A DNA stretch of 23,079 bases. Origin: JBAXBF01 sp034429745. GTDB lineage: Bacteria > Chloroflexota > Anaerolineae > Anaerolineales > DRKV01. The stretch is taken from positions 1-23,079 of the forward strand of contig DAOUFY010000164.1 of NCBI GenBank assembly GCA_034429745.1, read 5' to 3'. Positions 1-7,989 of this stretch are shown here, one piece after another. Below the pieces are notes generated by a model. That model saw nothing but the letters and a program-made list of their open reading frames with translations, searched no databases and was not told where the DNA came from. Position 1 is the stretch's first letter; the number at the start of each line of letters is the position of its first letter. Both the position numbers and the translations under genes were made by a program.

Positions 1-305
1 AAAAAGTCGTAAGCCACATCTCCTGAAGAAGTAAAGACAAGTTTTCGTTCAAAATCTACGCCAATTACTTCAGCCATCCTAAAGGTGAACCGATCACGAT
101 TTCTAAAAATGCCTCGTACAGGATAAGCAATCTCTTCTGGAGCAAGCCCGGCAGTTGCCACTTGATAAAGCAAAGGTTGAAACAAGTGAAAGTTGTTTTT
201 ATCAATTAAAGTTACATGGACAGGTGAATTTTGCAGCTCACGAGCTGTTCTCAATCCACCAAAACCGGCTCCTACTATCACAACCTGTGGCAATTCTTTT
301 CCCAT
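1..305 (-). CDS. Type II NADH dehydrogenase (NDH-2), N-terminal part, cut by window edge
   Basis: The reading frame starts at ATG 305 and stays open to base 1, giving 101 codons of a protein that continues outside the window. The N-terminus has the FAD-binding Rossmann motif GAGFGG (residues 12-17) after a beta strand (VVIVGAG). It is followed by the segment FHLFQPLLYQVATAGLAPEE, which is typical of the NDH-2 family of membrane-associated, non-proton-pumping NADH:quinone oxidoreductases and of related pyridine nucleotide-disulphide oxidoreductases. A GGAG lies 11 bases before the ATG. It is the third gene of a minus-strand set behind a nitroreductase-like and a small DUF6092-like gene, 28 bases after the latter. 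NADH oxidation with a quinone-type acceptor is inferred from the family; the catalytic middle and the membrane-anchoring C-terminus are not visible. Confidence 0.85.
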   Translation of the reverse strand, partial: MGKELPQVVIVGAGFGGLRTARELQNSPVHVTLIDKNNFHLFQPLLYQVATAGLAPEEIAYPVRGIFRNRDRFTFRMAEVIGVDFERKLVFTSSGDVAYDF

Positions 306-333
306 AGTGCTATATTCTCCAATTGTCCAAATT

Positions 334-612
334 CTAAATTTCTCCAGTCATCTTTAATATGATATCATCTAGGTGCTCTCGTTGTTCTTCGCTATCCATA
401 CTGCTTTCTCGTTCCTTATCTATTAAATTTTTAATATAGATGAGTCGGTCGTTTAATAAATCATGATCTTTCATGATCTCTAACAACCTACCGCTTGCGT
501 CCAATAGACGAAAAACGCCATATTCACTTGGTTCATCATAGAGACCTCTTGCACTTGTTAACATAAAGACAAGAAGATATAATAAATCATCTTTCAACTT
601 AATGTTATCCAT
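334..612 (-). CDS. Small DUF6092-like protein of unknown function
   Basis: A 92-residue protein is predicted from ATG 612, which has GGGAGA placed 5 bases upstream. A longer version from ATG 639 would run deep into the preceding nitroreductase gene and has no comparable ribosome site, so the shorter start is preferred. The gene overlaps the nitroreductase stop codon by 8 bases, implying translational coupling. The protein looks all-helical and acidic. It carries the segment SARGLYDEPSEYGVFRLLDA, which from memory resembles the small DUF6092 family; I could not verify this. No catalytic motif, signal peptide or membrane span is seen. Its place between two flavoprotein genes suggests an accessory or regulatory role in redox metabolism, but that is only positional inference. 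Confidence 0.7.
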   Translation of the reverse strand: MDNIKLKDDLLYLLVFMLTSARGLYDEPSEYGVFRLLDASGRLLEIMKDHDLLNDRLIYIKNLIDKERESSMDSEEQREHLDDIILKMTGEI

Positions 613-1135
613 TTTCTCTCCCTGAAAACTTTCCTTCAAGAAATATCTCTTCTAAGGGACGTTTTGGTGGGGCTTTAGGAATATTTTTCGGCTTTCCCAA
701 CACCACCAGCAAGCGAATATCAAAATTTTCAGGTATATTTAGAAATGCTTCTAACGCTTTTTTATGAAAAGAACCTATAGGACAACCTCCATAACCTAAT
801 TCATGCGCCGCTAACAGCATGTTTTGCAAAGCAGCACCTAAATCTATCCAAATCATCTCATCAATATTTCCTTCTTTTATATTTCTTATCTTATTTTTAT
901 CGGTGCATATCACAATAATAGCGGTTGGGTTTCCGATTATTCCGGGAGACAAAGCTCGCATTGGGCGTATATGATTATGATCATTAATAACAATAAAAAA
1001 CCAGTTTTGATTATTCCCTGCACTTGGGGCTGCTGCTGCAGCTTCTACAATGGTCCTTAAAGTATCGTTAGACAAAACCTCCGTATCAAATGATCGAATG
1101 CTTCGTCTCGAAAAAATGGCTTGCAATGTGTTCAT
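605..1135 (-). CDS. Nitroreductase-family FMN oxidoreductase
   Basis: This 176-residue protein has the usual length and layout of the nitroreductase fold. An N-terminal FMN-phosphate-binding segment (SRRSIRSF, residues 9-16) is followed by AAAAAPSAGNNQNW (about 33-46), a dimer-interface helix (GAALQNMLLAAHELGYGG) and a C-terminal arm with PPKRPLEEI. Members use NAD(P)H and FMN to reduce nitro compounds, quinones, flavins or other acceptors; the substrate cannot be read from the sequence. The start is supported by AAGGAA about 6 bases upstream. It is the first gene of the minus-strand redox operon and is preceded by an extended -10 promoter. Because the next genes encode a DUF6092-like protein and NDH-2, a general NADH/quinone-linked role is plausible. 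The protein is cytoplasmic, with no signal peptide. Confidence 0.88.
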   Translation of the reverse strand: MNTLQAIFSRRSIRSFDTEVLSNDTLRTIVEAAAAAPSAGNNQNWFFIVINDHNHIRPMRALSPGIIGNPTAIIVICTDKNKIRNIKEGNIDEMIWIDLGAALQNMLLAAHELGYGGCPIGSFHKKALEAFLNIPENFDIRLLVVLGKPKNIPKAPPKRPLEEIFLEGKFSGRENG

Positions 1136-1185
1136 AGAATTCCTTATTTCTAAATCTGTAATTAGTTTATCAAAATAGTTCTTTT

Positions 1186-1194
1186 ATTATAACA
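1186..1194 (-). promoter_or_regulatory. Extended -10 promoter for the nitroreductase operon
   Basis: On the minus strand the bases read TGTTATAAT, a perfect extended -10 element. It lies about 50 bases upstream of the nitroreductase start. The -35 position (GGGATT at 17-bp spacing) is poor, which is tolerated with an extended -10. The assignment rests on consensus only. Confidence 0.5.
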
Positions 1195-1293
1195 TGAGAC
1201 CAATTCTGAATCCCTTTGCCTTTTCTGTAAATTCTTACCTTTCTATAGTATAATTGTTGCCTGAATAACGTTGTCTATTTGCATTTTTGTTCG

Positions 1294-1323
1294 TTGACAA
1301 CAATTCTAAAATAATCTTGAAAT
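1294..1323 (+). promoter_or_regulatory. Candidate promoter of the ABC transporter/catabolic operon
   Basis: TTGACA at 1294-1299 is a perfect -35. It is followed after 18 bases by TGAAAT (4 of 6 matches to the -10 consensus) at 1318-1323. This would place the start of transcription near 1330, just ahead of the strong AAGGAGG ribosome site at 1346-1352. A perfect TATAAT also lies at 1249-1254 on the same strand but lacks a good -35, so it is an alternative or second promoter. The whole 1136-1356 gap is the divergent control region between the two operons. Confidence 0.4.
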
Positions 1324-1356
1324 ATATAAGGTTTTTCAACTTCATAAGGAGGAACA

Positions 1357-2916
1357 ATGTATAAATCTTTTAGAATTTTGTTGATGGTGGTTATTCTTAG
1401 TTTAATACTAACCGCCTGCGGTGGTGCTAAGCCTGCTGAAACTCCTCAGTTCGCTTTGATAGCCCAAATATCAACCCCACTTACTAGTTGGGATCCTGCT
1501 ATTGAATTTTCCAACGGCATCCAGGTTCATAACTTAATTTATGAGCAATTGGTGCGTTATGATCCCGAGAAAAAAACCGTTATACCTCTTTTAGCTGAAT
1601 CCTATAAAGTTTCTGAAGATGGCTTAACCTGGACATTTAAATTGCGAAAGGGTGTCAAATTTCAAAATGGCGATCCAATGACTGCTGCTGATGTTAAATA
1701 TTCAATAGAACGCACAATGAGGATCGGTGCAGGTGCATCTTATATTTGGTCAGCTGTAAAAGAGGTGAACGCCATTGATGATGAAACAGTTGAGTTCAAA
1801 TTGTCTTACGTTACTCCACTTGATTTAGTGGCTTCAACGGGATATGCAGCTTTCGTCTATTCAAAGAAATGTGTAAATTCTGACGATTCATACATAGAAG
1901 AGGCAAAAGGCTGCGGTACAGGACCGTATGTGCTGAAAAGTTCTAAATGGGGCGATGAGGTTGTTTTGGAAAAATTCGACGGTTATTGGGGGGGATGGAA
2001 TGACAAGTATATCAAGACCGTCATCATAAAGAACATTTCAGAGCCGGCAACGCGCCGTCAAATGATCGAAACCGGCGAAGCTGCAATCGCAGCTGAATTA
2101 TCCTATACTGATATTGACGCCCTTAAAAACAACCCTAAAGTAAAAGTATATGTTGAGCCCTCTTTTCAAAATCTGCTCGGCATGCTTAATACCCAAAAAG
2201 CACCTTTAGATAATGTAAAGGTCCGTCAAGCGTTAGCTTATGCTTTTCCCTATCAACAAGTTATTAATACCGTGATCAATGGATACGGTCGTCAGTCTTA
2301 TGGTGCTGTCCCTTATGGACTATGGGGTTGGAGCGATAAGCTGCCTCAATATAAATACGATCTCGACAAAGCAAAAGCTTTATTACAGGAAGCAGGGTTT
2401 GGTGATGGTGGATTCAAATTACTGCTAACCTATACCGCAGGCAACGAAGCCGAAAAAAGCGCTGCGGAATTATACAAGTCCGAATTAGCAAAATTAAACA
2501 TAGATTTGGAAATCCGTGGTATGCCTTGGGATAGTCAATGGGAACTTGCAAAAAGCACCGATAAAAATGCGCGTCAAGATATTCTAATGATGTATTGGTG
2601 GCCTGACCTGCCAAGTCCCTATTCATTCCTCTTTAGTACTTTCCATTCAGAAGATGAGCCACTTTTCAATCTATCTTACTACTCCAACCCCAATTACGAT
2701 TCATTGATTGACAAAGCCAACGAAGTTACTGTAACAGATAAAGCTAAAGCCGAAGAAATGTTTATCGAATCTCAGAAAATATTATTAGAAGATGCTGTTT
2801 CTTTATTCATTTACGACAGGCAAGATGTTTGGGTAACAGTAAGTAACCTTAAAGGATTTAAATTCAATCCTGCTTATCCAAACGTTGTATTCGCTCATGA
2901 ACTTTATTATGAATAA
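1357..2916 (+). CDS. ABC transporter substrate-binding lipoprotein, family 5 (Opp/Dpp type)
   Basis: This 519-residue protein is the extracytoplasmic solute receptor of the following transporter. The N-terminus is a lipoprotein signal peptide: a short basic start, a hydrophobic core and lipobox LTAC with the acylated Cys at residue 21. The SBP_bac_5 signature is clear at about residues 85-120 (AESYKVSEDGLTWTFKLR, then KGVKFQNGDPMTAADVKYS). The length fits the family, which binds oligopeptides, dipeptides, nickel chelates, sugars or other ligands. A perfect AAGGAGG lies 4 bases before the ATG, so strong translation is expected. The gene opens the plus-strand operon and is separated from the permease by a 13-bp hairpin. 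The ligand is not predictable from the fold alone; the downstream catabolic genes suggest an amino-acid-derived or cyclic amide compound. Confidence 0.93.
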   Translation: MYKSFRILLMVVILSLILTACGGAKPAETPQFALIAQISTPLTSWDPAIEFSNGIQVHNLIYEQLVRYDPEKKTVIPLLAESYKVSEDGLTWTFKLRKGVKFQNGDPMTAADVKYSIERTMRIGAGASYIWSAVKEVNAIDDETVEFKLSYVTPLDLVASTGYAAFVYSKKCVNSDDSYIEEAKGCGTGPYVLKSSKWGDEVVLEKFDGYWGGWNDKYIKTVIIKNISEPATRRQMIETGEAAIAAELSYTDIDALKNNPKVKVYVEPSFQNLLGMLNTQKAPLDNVKVRQALAYAFPYQQVINTVINGYGRQSYGAVPYGLWGWSDKLPQYKYDLDKAKALLQEAGFGDGGFKLLLTYTAGNEAEKSAAELYKSELAKLNIDLEIRGMPWDSQWELAKSTDKNARQDILMMYWWPDLPSPYSFLFSTFHSEDEPLFNLSYYSNPNYDSLIDKANEVTVTDKAKAEEMFIESQKILLEDAVSLFIYDRQDVWVTVSNLKGFKFNPAYPNVVFAHELYYE

Positions 2917-2950
2917 AAAAGTCACTGAGGATAAATGCTGACTACGATTA

Positions 2951-3008
2951 CCGCTAGAACGTACTCTCTCTTATAACGCTGCTTGTAATGAAGGCTACGT
3001 TCTAGCGG
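2951..3008 (+). repeat. 13-bp perfect inverted repeat (hairpin) between receptor and permease genes
   Basis: CCGCTAGAACGTA at 2951-2963 pairs perfectly with TACGTTCTAGCGG at 2996-3008 across a 32-base loop. The 3' arm is followed by AAC and then five T. The U-run is short and displaced by three bases and the loop is large, so this is at best a leaky terminator. A stem at this position commonly protects the upstream receptor mRNA or reduces readthrough, giving excess binding protein over membrane components; that role is inferred here. Confidence 0.7.
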
Positions 3009-3032
3009 AACTTTTTCAAGGTTCTTAACAAA

Positions 3033-4043
3033 ATGAAATTTTTCATCCTTAAACGTTTATCGCTTGGGATTATTGTATTGTTAGGTGTCTCCATGCTCAC
3101 CTTCTTTTTAGCGCGGGTCGTTCCTTCCGATCCTGCTGCAAAATGGGCAGGTCCGCGTGCAACTGCTGAACAAATCGCAAGAGCAAAAATTGAACTTGGG
3201 CTCGATCAACCCTTATACATACAATTCTGGAAATATTTACTCGATATCTTTCACGGAAATTTAGGCGAATCTCTCAGAACACGCAGACCAATTATCTTAG
3301 AGCTGAAAGAAAATTTGCCAGCCACTATCGAACTAGTGCTTATTTCAACCATTGCCGCTGTTTTTATCGGAATACCGCTTGGTGTCTTATCCGCAAAATA
3401 TAAAGACCAATGGATAGATCATGCCAGCCGGCTCTTCTCAATAGGCGTTGTTTCTTTGCCAACCTTCTGGATTGGATTGATCCTTCAGCTAGTTTTCTTT
3501 CGAACTCTTGGTCTTTTTCCCATGGGTGGTCAATTAAGTACTGAAATCAAAATAACCATGGATATTCCCAATATCACTGGTTTCATCATGATCGATTCCT
3601 TAATCACAGGCAATTTCCGAGTATTTCTTGATGCTCTCTGGCACATCATCCTGCCCGGCATTACTATTGGAATGTACCCAGTAGGTCTTGTTGCACGAAT
3701 GACACGCTCCGCCTTGCTTGAGATTCTTAATGAAGATTACATTACAGCAGCCCGTTCTTATGGCTTAAGTGAGCGAGTAGTTCTTTGGTCTTATGCGCTT
3801 AAAAATTCTATTGGTCCGACTTCCACCGTTGTTGCTTTGTCCATCGGTTATACTTTAGTCAATACTTTCTTAACAGAATCGATTTTTTTCTGGCCCGGTA
3901 TTGGCAGCTATATTGCGTCAGCTGTTACTGGGCTTGACTACCCCGCCATTATGGGGGTTACAATCTTTTCTGCGTTTTCTTACGTTATATTAAACTTGAT
4001 TGCCGACATCATCATAGCATTAGATCCACGAGTAAGAACCTGA
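3033..4043 (+). CDS. ABC transporter permease, DppB/OppB type
   Basis: This 336-residue integral membrane protein is one half of the translocation pore. The DppB family features are in order: an N-terminal membrane span with the conserved LGVSMLTFFLARVVPSDPA segment (about residues 16-34), a periplasmic domain, then the permease core from about residue 90. The cytoplasmic EAA loop that docks on the ATPase is visible as EDYITAARSYGLSERVV (about 246-262), and the C-terminus is DPRVRT. The ribosome site is weak (AAGG, 11 bases upstream). This may add to the hairpin in keeping permease levels below those of the receptor. The stop is separated by only 6 bases from the second permease. Substrate specificity cannot be read from it. 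Confidence 0.93.
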   Translation: MKFFILKRLSLGIIVLLGVSMLTFFLARVVPSDPAAKWAGPRATAEQIARAKIELGLDQPLYIQFWKYLLDIFHGNLGESLRTRRPIILELKENLPATIELVLISTIAAVFIGIPLGVLSAKYKDQWIDHASRLFSIGVVSLPTFWIGLILQLVFFRTLGLFPMGGQLSTEIKITMDIPNITGFIMIDSLITGNFRVFLDALWHIILPGITIGMYPVGLVARMTRSALLEILNEDYITAARSYGLSERVVLWSYALKNSIGPTSTVVALSIGYTLVNTFLTESIFFWPGIGSYIASAVTGLDYPAIMGVTIFSAFSYVILNLIADIIIALDPRVRT

Positions 4044-4049
4044 GGAACT

Positions 4050-4946
4050 ATGTTGAATTGGGCAAATAATTTTCTTTATAGTATTCAACCAAGCTTGCGT
4101 GAGATCCGTTTATCATGGTACTTGATAAATCGGAATAAACTGCAACGAATATCACTTATCATTATTGGTTTATTAATTTTGATTGCCATTTTCGCCCCAT
4201 TTATCTCCCCTTATCCTTCTCATGCTATGAGCACTACAAATCCTCAAGACAAACTCCTCCCTCCATCTCCCAAGTACCTTTTTGGGACAGATGAGTTAGG
4301 AAGAGATATGCTTTCACGAATTATTTTTGGTACGCGCATTTCATTACAAACCGCGATTGTTGCCGTTGGTCTTGCTCTATTGATCGGGGTTCCCTTAGGC
4401 GCAATTGCAGGAGGATTAGGAGGATTTTTCGATGAACTAATAATGAGAATAACGGACATATTTCTTTCATTCCCATCACTTTTACTGGCTATCGCTATTT
4501 CTGCTTTCATGGGTCCAAGCCTGCAAAACGCTATGCTTTCCATTGCTATATCATGGTGGCCTTGGTACACTCGAATCATAAGAGGTCAGGCAGTATCTAT
4601 TCGAGAACGCCAATTTGTGCGCGCTGCTCGCGCTATTGGCACTCCAACTTACCGAATTATTTTCTCGCACATTCTACCCAACACAATGGCACCTGTAATT
4701 GTTCAGGCTTCTATGGATATTGGGGGAGTAATCTTAACCATTGCTGCTCTAAGTTTTTTAGGCCTTGGAGCCCAACCGCCAACCCCCGAATGGGGGCTGC
4801 TAATATCTACAAGCCGTACATATTTCCTTAATGCTTGGTGGTACAGCACTTTTCCGGGCATCGCTATTTTTATTACTGTTCTAGTATTCAATATTGTTGG
4901 TGATGGCGTCCGCGAAGTGCTTGACCCGCGGACTCGTAAGATTTAA
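4050..4946 (+). CDS. ABC transporter permease, DppC/OppC type
   Basis: This 298-residue protein is the partner permease. It shows the N-terminal OppC-like span (about residues 30-53), then the hallmark LFGTDELGRDMLSR (about 76-89), further membrane segments, the EAA loop RERQFVRAARAIG (about 180-192) and the family motif LSFLGLGAQPPTPEWG near residue 240. A GAGGA ribosome site overlaps the end of the upstream permease gene, 6 bases away. Its own stop is followed at once by an AAGAGG that serves the ATPase gene, so the four transporter genes are tightly coupled. Confidence 0.93.
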   Translation: MLNWANNFLYSIQPSLREIRLSWYLINRNKLQRISLIIIGLLILIAIFAPFISPYPSHAMSTTNPQDKLLPPSPKYLFGTDELGRDMLSRIIFGTRISLQTAIVAVGLALLIGVPLGAIAGGLGGFFDELIMRITDIFLSFPSLLLAIAISAFMGPSLQNAMLSIAISWWPWYTRIIRGQAVSIRERQFVRAARAIGTPTYRIIFSHILPNTMAPVIVQASMDIGGVILTIAALSFLGLGAQPPTPEWGLLISTSRTYFLNAWWYSTFPGIAIFITVLVFNIVGDGVREVLDPRTRKI

Positions 4947-4956
4947 GAGGTATGCT

Positions 4957-5925
4957 TTGGAACCTTACTTTGAAATAAAGAATCTTTCAGTAGGCTTTAA
5001 AACATTTGAAGGCGAAAGGAAAGTTCTCGACATTGAACATCTTTCCATTGCCCGAGGTGAAACTTATGGTTTGGTTGGAGAAAGTGGAGCTGGTAAAACT
5101 GTTTTGGCTTTTACTATATTAGGCTTGCTGCAAAAACCAGCCGCAGTTATTTATAGCGGCGAAATTTGGTTCAATGGTGAAAATCTGCTGCAAAAAAGCG
5201 AGCAAGAGTTACGCAAAAATTACCTTGGTAGAAAAATGGCAATGATTTTCCAAGACCCCATGTCCACCCTCAACCCTGTTTTTACAATTGGTCAGCAAAT
5301 AGCTCGTGTAATTGAAAAACAACAAGGGTTAAAAGGCCAAGCAGTATTTCACCGATCGATAGAGCTTTTAGATATGGTTAAACTGCCCGACGCTACAAAC
5401 ACGTTAAATAAATATCCTCATGAGCTAAGTGGCGGACAGCGTCAACGGGTTATCATCGCGATTGCACTTTCTTGTGGAGCTGACTTTTTGATTGCTGATG
5501 AACCAACTCGGAATTTGGATGTTACCATCCAAGCCGGCATCCTCAAGCTCATCGGAGAACTTCAAAAAGAACTGAAAATAAGTATATTATTCATCGCAAA
5601 TAACATAGGGCTTATCAATATATTTTGTAAAACCGCTGGGGTTCTTTACCGTGGAAAATTAATTGAAGAAGGTCCCAGTTACTTAGTAGTTCGCAGCCCA
5701 CTCCATCCCTACACACAGGCATTAATCAGTGCTATTCCGCGGGATAAATCCGAACAGTTAAAATTTTCCAATATCCATATCAAACCAGATACTGAAATTG
5801 GATGCCCTTATACTTCGCGTTGTTCATTAGCAAAAGAAAAATGTGCTACCACAATGCCAATGCTGGAGTCTTACCCCGATGGTAGAAAAGTTGCATGTTT
5901 TTTCCTTGACAGGAGTACATCGTGA
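4957..5925 (+). CDS. ABC transporter ATPase, DppD/OppD type, with altered switch (H-loop) motif
   Basis: This is the first ATPase subunit, 322 residues from a TTG start at 4957. That start is chosen because AAGAGG sits 6 bases upstream and the protein then begins EPYFEIKNLSV as in the family; an in-frame ATG at 4894 would add 21 non-homologous residues inside the permease gene. Walker A is GESGAGKT (41-48), the Q-loop Gln is about 99, the signature LSGGQ about 157-161 and the Walker B Glu in IADEPT about 182. Unusually, the segment normally reading ITHD reads IANN, so the switch His is Asn (about 215), and the D-loop is RNLD. The C-terminal oligopeptide-transporter domain with four Cys is present. 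The gene ends in a GTGA overlap with the next ATPase. Confidence 0.9.
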   Translation: MEPYFEIKNLSVGFKTFEGERKVLDIEHLSIARGETYGLVGESGAGKTVLAFTILGLLQKPAAVIYSGEIWFNGENLLQKSEQELRKNYLGRKMAMIFQDPMSTLNPVFTIGQQIARVIEKQQGLKGQAVFHRSIELLDMVKLPDATNTLNKYPHELSGGQRQRVIIAIALSCGADFLIADEPTRNLDVTIQAGILKLIGELQKELKISILFIANNIGLINIFCKTAGVLYRGKLIEEGPSYLVVRSPLHPYTQALISAIPRDKSEQLKFSNIHIKPDTEIGCPYTSRCSLAKEKCATTMPMLESYPDGRKVACFFLDRSTS

Positions 5926-6896
5926 TGGAAAATAGCTTAGTAAGCATAAAATCATTAAAGAAATATTTCCCAGTACGCGGTGACGCATTATTCCCTTTTA
6001 AAAGGAATTGGGTAAAAGCAGTAGATGGTATCGACTTGGAAATTCAGCCAGGTGAAGTTATTGGGTTAGTTGGAGAATCTGGATGTGGTAAGACCACCTT
6101 AGTCAATGTTCTATTACGACTAGAAGACCCAACAGAAGGCTCCATTTTCTTTAACGGACTAGATATTACTCGAATCTCACAAAGCCAACTTCGCGAAAAA
6201 GTGCGCAAACATATCCAAATTGTTTTTCAGGATCCGTTTTGGTCGCTTAATCCCAGAATGCTTGTAAGGGATATAATCGCCGAACCTTTGACAGTTCATC
6301 TTAAACTCAAACATGCTGAATTGCTTCAGCGAATCGAATCACTGCTTGACATGGTAGGTCTATCTCGCCAAAGCATGTATAAATATCCCCACGAGTTTTC
6401 CGGCGGTCAGAGACAGAGAATTGCCATTGCCCGCGCTTTGGCTTTAGAACCTAAATTAGTGGTTCTAGATGAACCAACCTCCTCCATTGATATTCTTTCC
6501 CAAGCACAAATATTAGATTTGTTAATAAAATTAAAAAGCCAATTGGGCTTAACTTACATCCTCATTTCGCATGATTTAAGTGTTGTTTATTATATGTCCG
6601 ATCGAATTATTGTTATGTACCTCGGAAAAATTGTTGAAATGGGAACAGCTAACGAAATCTTTCACTCTCCATTGCACCCTTACACCAAAGCATTATTCAA
6701 CGCCATTCCATCAATTTCAATGAAAAGTATAGATGACTTAGAAACACTGGAAGGTAATGTACCTAGTGCTATAAATCCGCCATCCGGTTGCCGTTTCCAT
6801 ACTCGTTGCCCCCAAGTGATGGAAATATGCAAAACTCTAGAACCCCCCAGTCTTTTAAAAGAAAATCGTTCTGTTGCTTGTCATTTATATCAATAA
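5922..6896 (+). CDS. ABC transporter ATPase, DppF/OppF type
   Basis: This is the second ATPase subunit, 324 residues. All motifs are canonical: Walker A GESGCGKT (51-58), Q-loop Gln 103, signature FSGGQ (159-163), Walker B VLDEP with Glu 184, and switch His 217 in ISHD. The C-terminal oligopeptide-family extension has PPSGCRFHTRCP and later Cys residues, as in DppD/DppF. The start is either GTG 5922 or ATG 5925; both are served by AGGAG at 5911-5915 and both overlap the upstream stop, so coupling is certain and only one residue is in doubt. With its partner carrying the degenerate H-loop, this subunit may supply the more competent hydrolytic site; that is inference. Confidence 0.93.
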   Translation: MMENSLVSIKSLKKYFPVRGDALFPFKRNWVKAVDGIDLEIQPGEVIGLVGESGCGKTTLVNVLLRLEDPTEGSIFFNGLDITRISQSQLREKVRKHIQIVFQDPFWSLNPRMLVRDIIAEPLTVHLKLKHAELLQRIESLLDMVGLSRQSMYKYPHEFSGGQRQRIAIARALALEPKLVVLDEPTSSIDILSQAQILDLLIKLKSQLGLTYILISHDLSVVYYMSDRIIVMYLGKIVEMGTANEIFHSPLHPYTKALFNAIPSISMKSIDDLETLEGNVPSAINPPSGCRFHTRCPQVMEICKTLEPPSLLKENRSVACHLYQ

Positions 6897-6919
6897 TTTA
6901 TCAATAACAAAGGAGAAAC

Positions 6920-7966
6920 ATGGCAGATTTCTTTTCTTATGAACTTGCTAAAGCTGCACAAGTGTTGGTAAATGATATGTTCTGTCTAAAATTAGGTGAG
7001 ACTCTTGTGATCACTGCTGATACCCAAAGCGATCAAAGAGTAATTGATGCAGTCGCAGCTGCCGCTTTTGCCGCTGGTGCTAAACCGCTTGTTATTACTC
7101 TTGCCTCACCTTTAGGTGTTGGCAAGGCTGCTGATGATATGCTTCCCATTGAATCTCTTACAGGGGCTCTTATAGGTGCTGACGCATGGGTTGAATTTAA
7201 CGAGCAGTGGCTCCTCTATTCCACCCCTTTTGAGATAGCTATGTCAAAAAATAATAAGCTTCGATACATGTGTTTAGTTGGAATGACAGTTGATATGATG
7301 GTTAGGTTAATTGGAAGGGTAAAGGTTGCCCCTCTTTCCAAATTTATGCATGTTGTTACCGAGATGACTCAGCAAGCAAAGCATGCCCGGATAACTACCC
7401 CAGCTGGTAATGACTTAACCTTTAAGCTTCTTCCCGAACGCAATGTATCATGCGATGATGGTTTATGCAACACCCCAGGTATGCATTTTCTTGGCGGTCA
7501 AATCAGTTTTATTCCTGATTTTAATTCCATCCAAGGAAATTTAGTCTTTGATGGAACCATATCTCCCCCCTGTGGACTGCTTAAAGAGCCCATCCTCTTA
7601 GAGGTAGAACAAGGGATAGTTAAAAACATAAAAGGAGGAGCTCAAGCGCAAGAATTGCGCAGATGGTTGAACAGTTTTAACGATCCTAATATGTATCGTA
7701 TAGCGCATGGATGTTATGGCTTCAATCCAGGCGCAAGACTGTGTGGAAAAGTATTAGAAGACGAAAGAGTATGGGGCTGTACAGAATGGGGATTAGGCTA
7801 CCTTAGTGCTGTTGATGCTCCACCAGATGGGATTAAAGCTAAATCGCATCTTGATGGTATTTGTTTAAATTCCTCCGTTTGGTTAGATGGCGTACAAATA
7901 CTTGACTGCGGAGAAATCATTCACCCTGACCTTAAACCTTTAGCAGAAGAATTGCTCAATCCATAG
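6920..7966 (+). CDS. M29 aminopeptidase/NicX-like metalloenzyme
   Basis: This 348-residue cytoplasmic protein belongs to the fold shared by M29 aminopeptidases (aminopeptidase T) and the ring-cleaving 2,5-dihydroxypyridine dioxygenase NicX. Family hallmarks are VFDGTISPP (209-217), AHGCYGFNPGAR (262-273), GCTEWGLG (287-294) and KSHLDG (308-313). His263, His310 and Asp312 give an H...H-x-D set like the metal site of this group. The segment that in M29 peptidases usually reads GGE and supplies a metal-binding Glu reads GGQ here (192-194), so a two-metal peptidase site looks incomplete. The gene follows the transporter by 23 bases with AAAGGAG before the ATG. It is likely an enzyme acting on the imported compound: peptidase, amidase or ring-opening enzyme. 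The exact reaction is unknown. Confidence 0.75.
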   Translation: MADFFSYELAKAAQVLVNDMFCLKLGETLVITADTQSDQRVIDAVAAAAFAAGAKPLVITLASPLGVGKAADDMLPIESLTGALIGADAWVEFNEQWLLYSTPFEIAMSKNNKLRYMCLVGMTVDMMVRLIGRVKVAPLSKFMHVVTEMTQQAKHARITTPAGNDLTFKLLPERNVSCDDGLCNTPGMHFLGGQISFIPDFNSIQGNLVFDGTISPPCGLLKEPILLEVEQGIVKNIKGGAQAQELRRWLNSFNDPNMYRIAHGCYGFNPGARLCGKVLEDERVWGCTEWGLGYLSAVDAPPDGIKAKSHLDGICLNSSVWLDGVQILDCGEIIHPDLKPLAEELLNP

Positions 7967-7989
7967 TTTATTATTATCGGGAGATTCCA

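Noticed and set aside
4952..4954. ATG just after the second permease stop as the start of the first ATPase
   Set aside because: It is out of frame with the ATPase; the TTG at 4957 is in frame with correct ribosome-site spacing.
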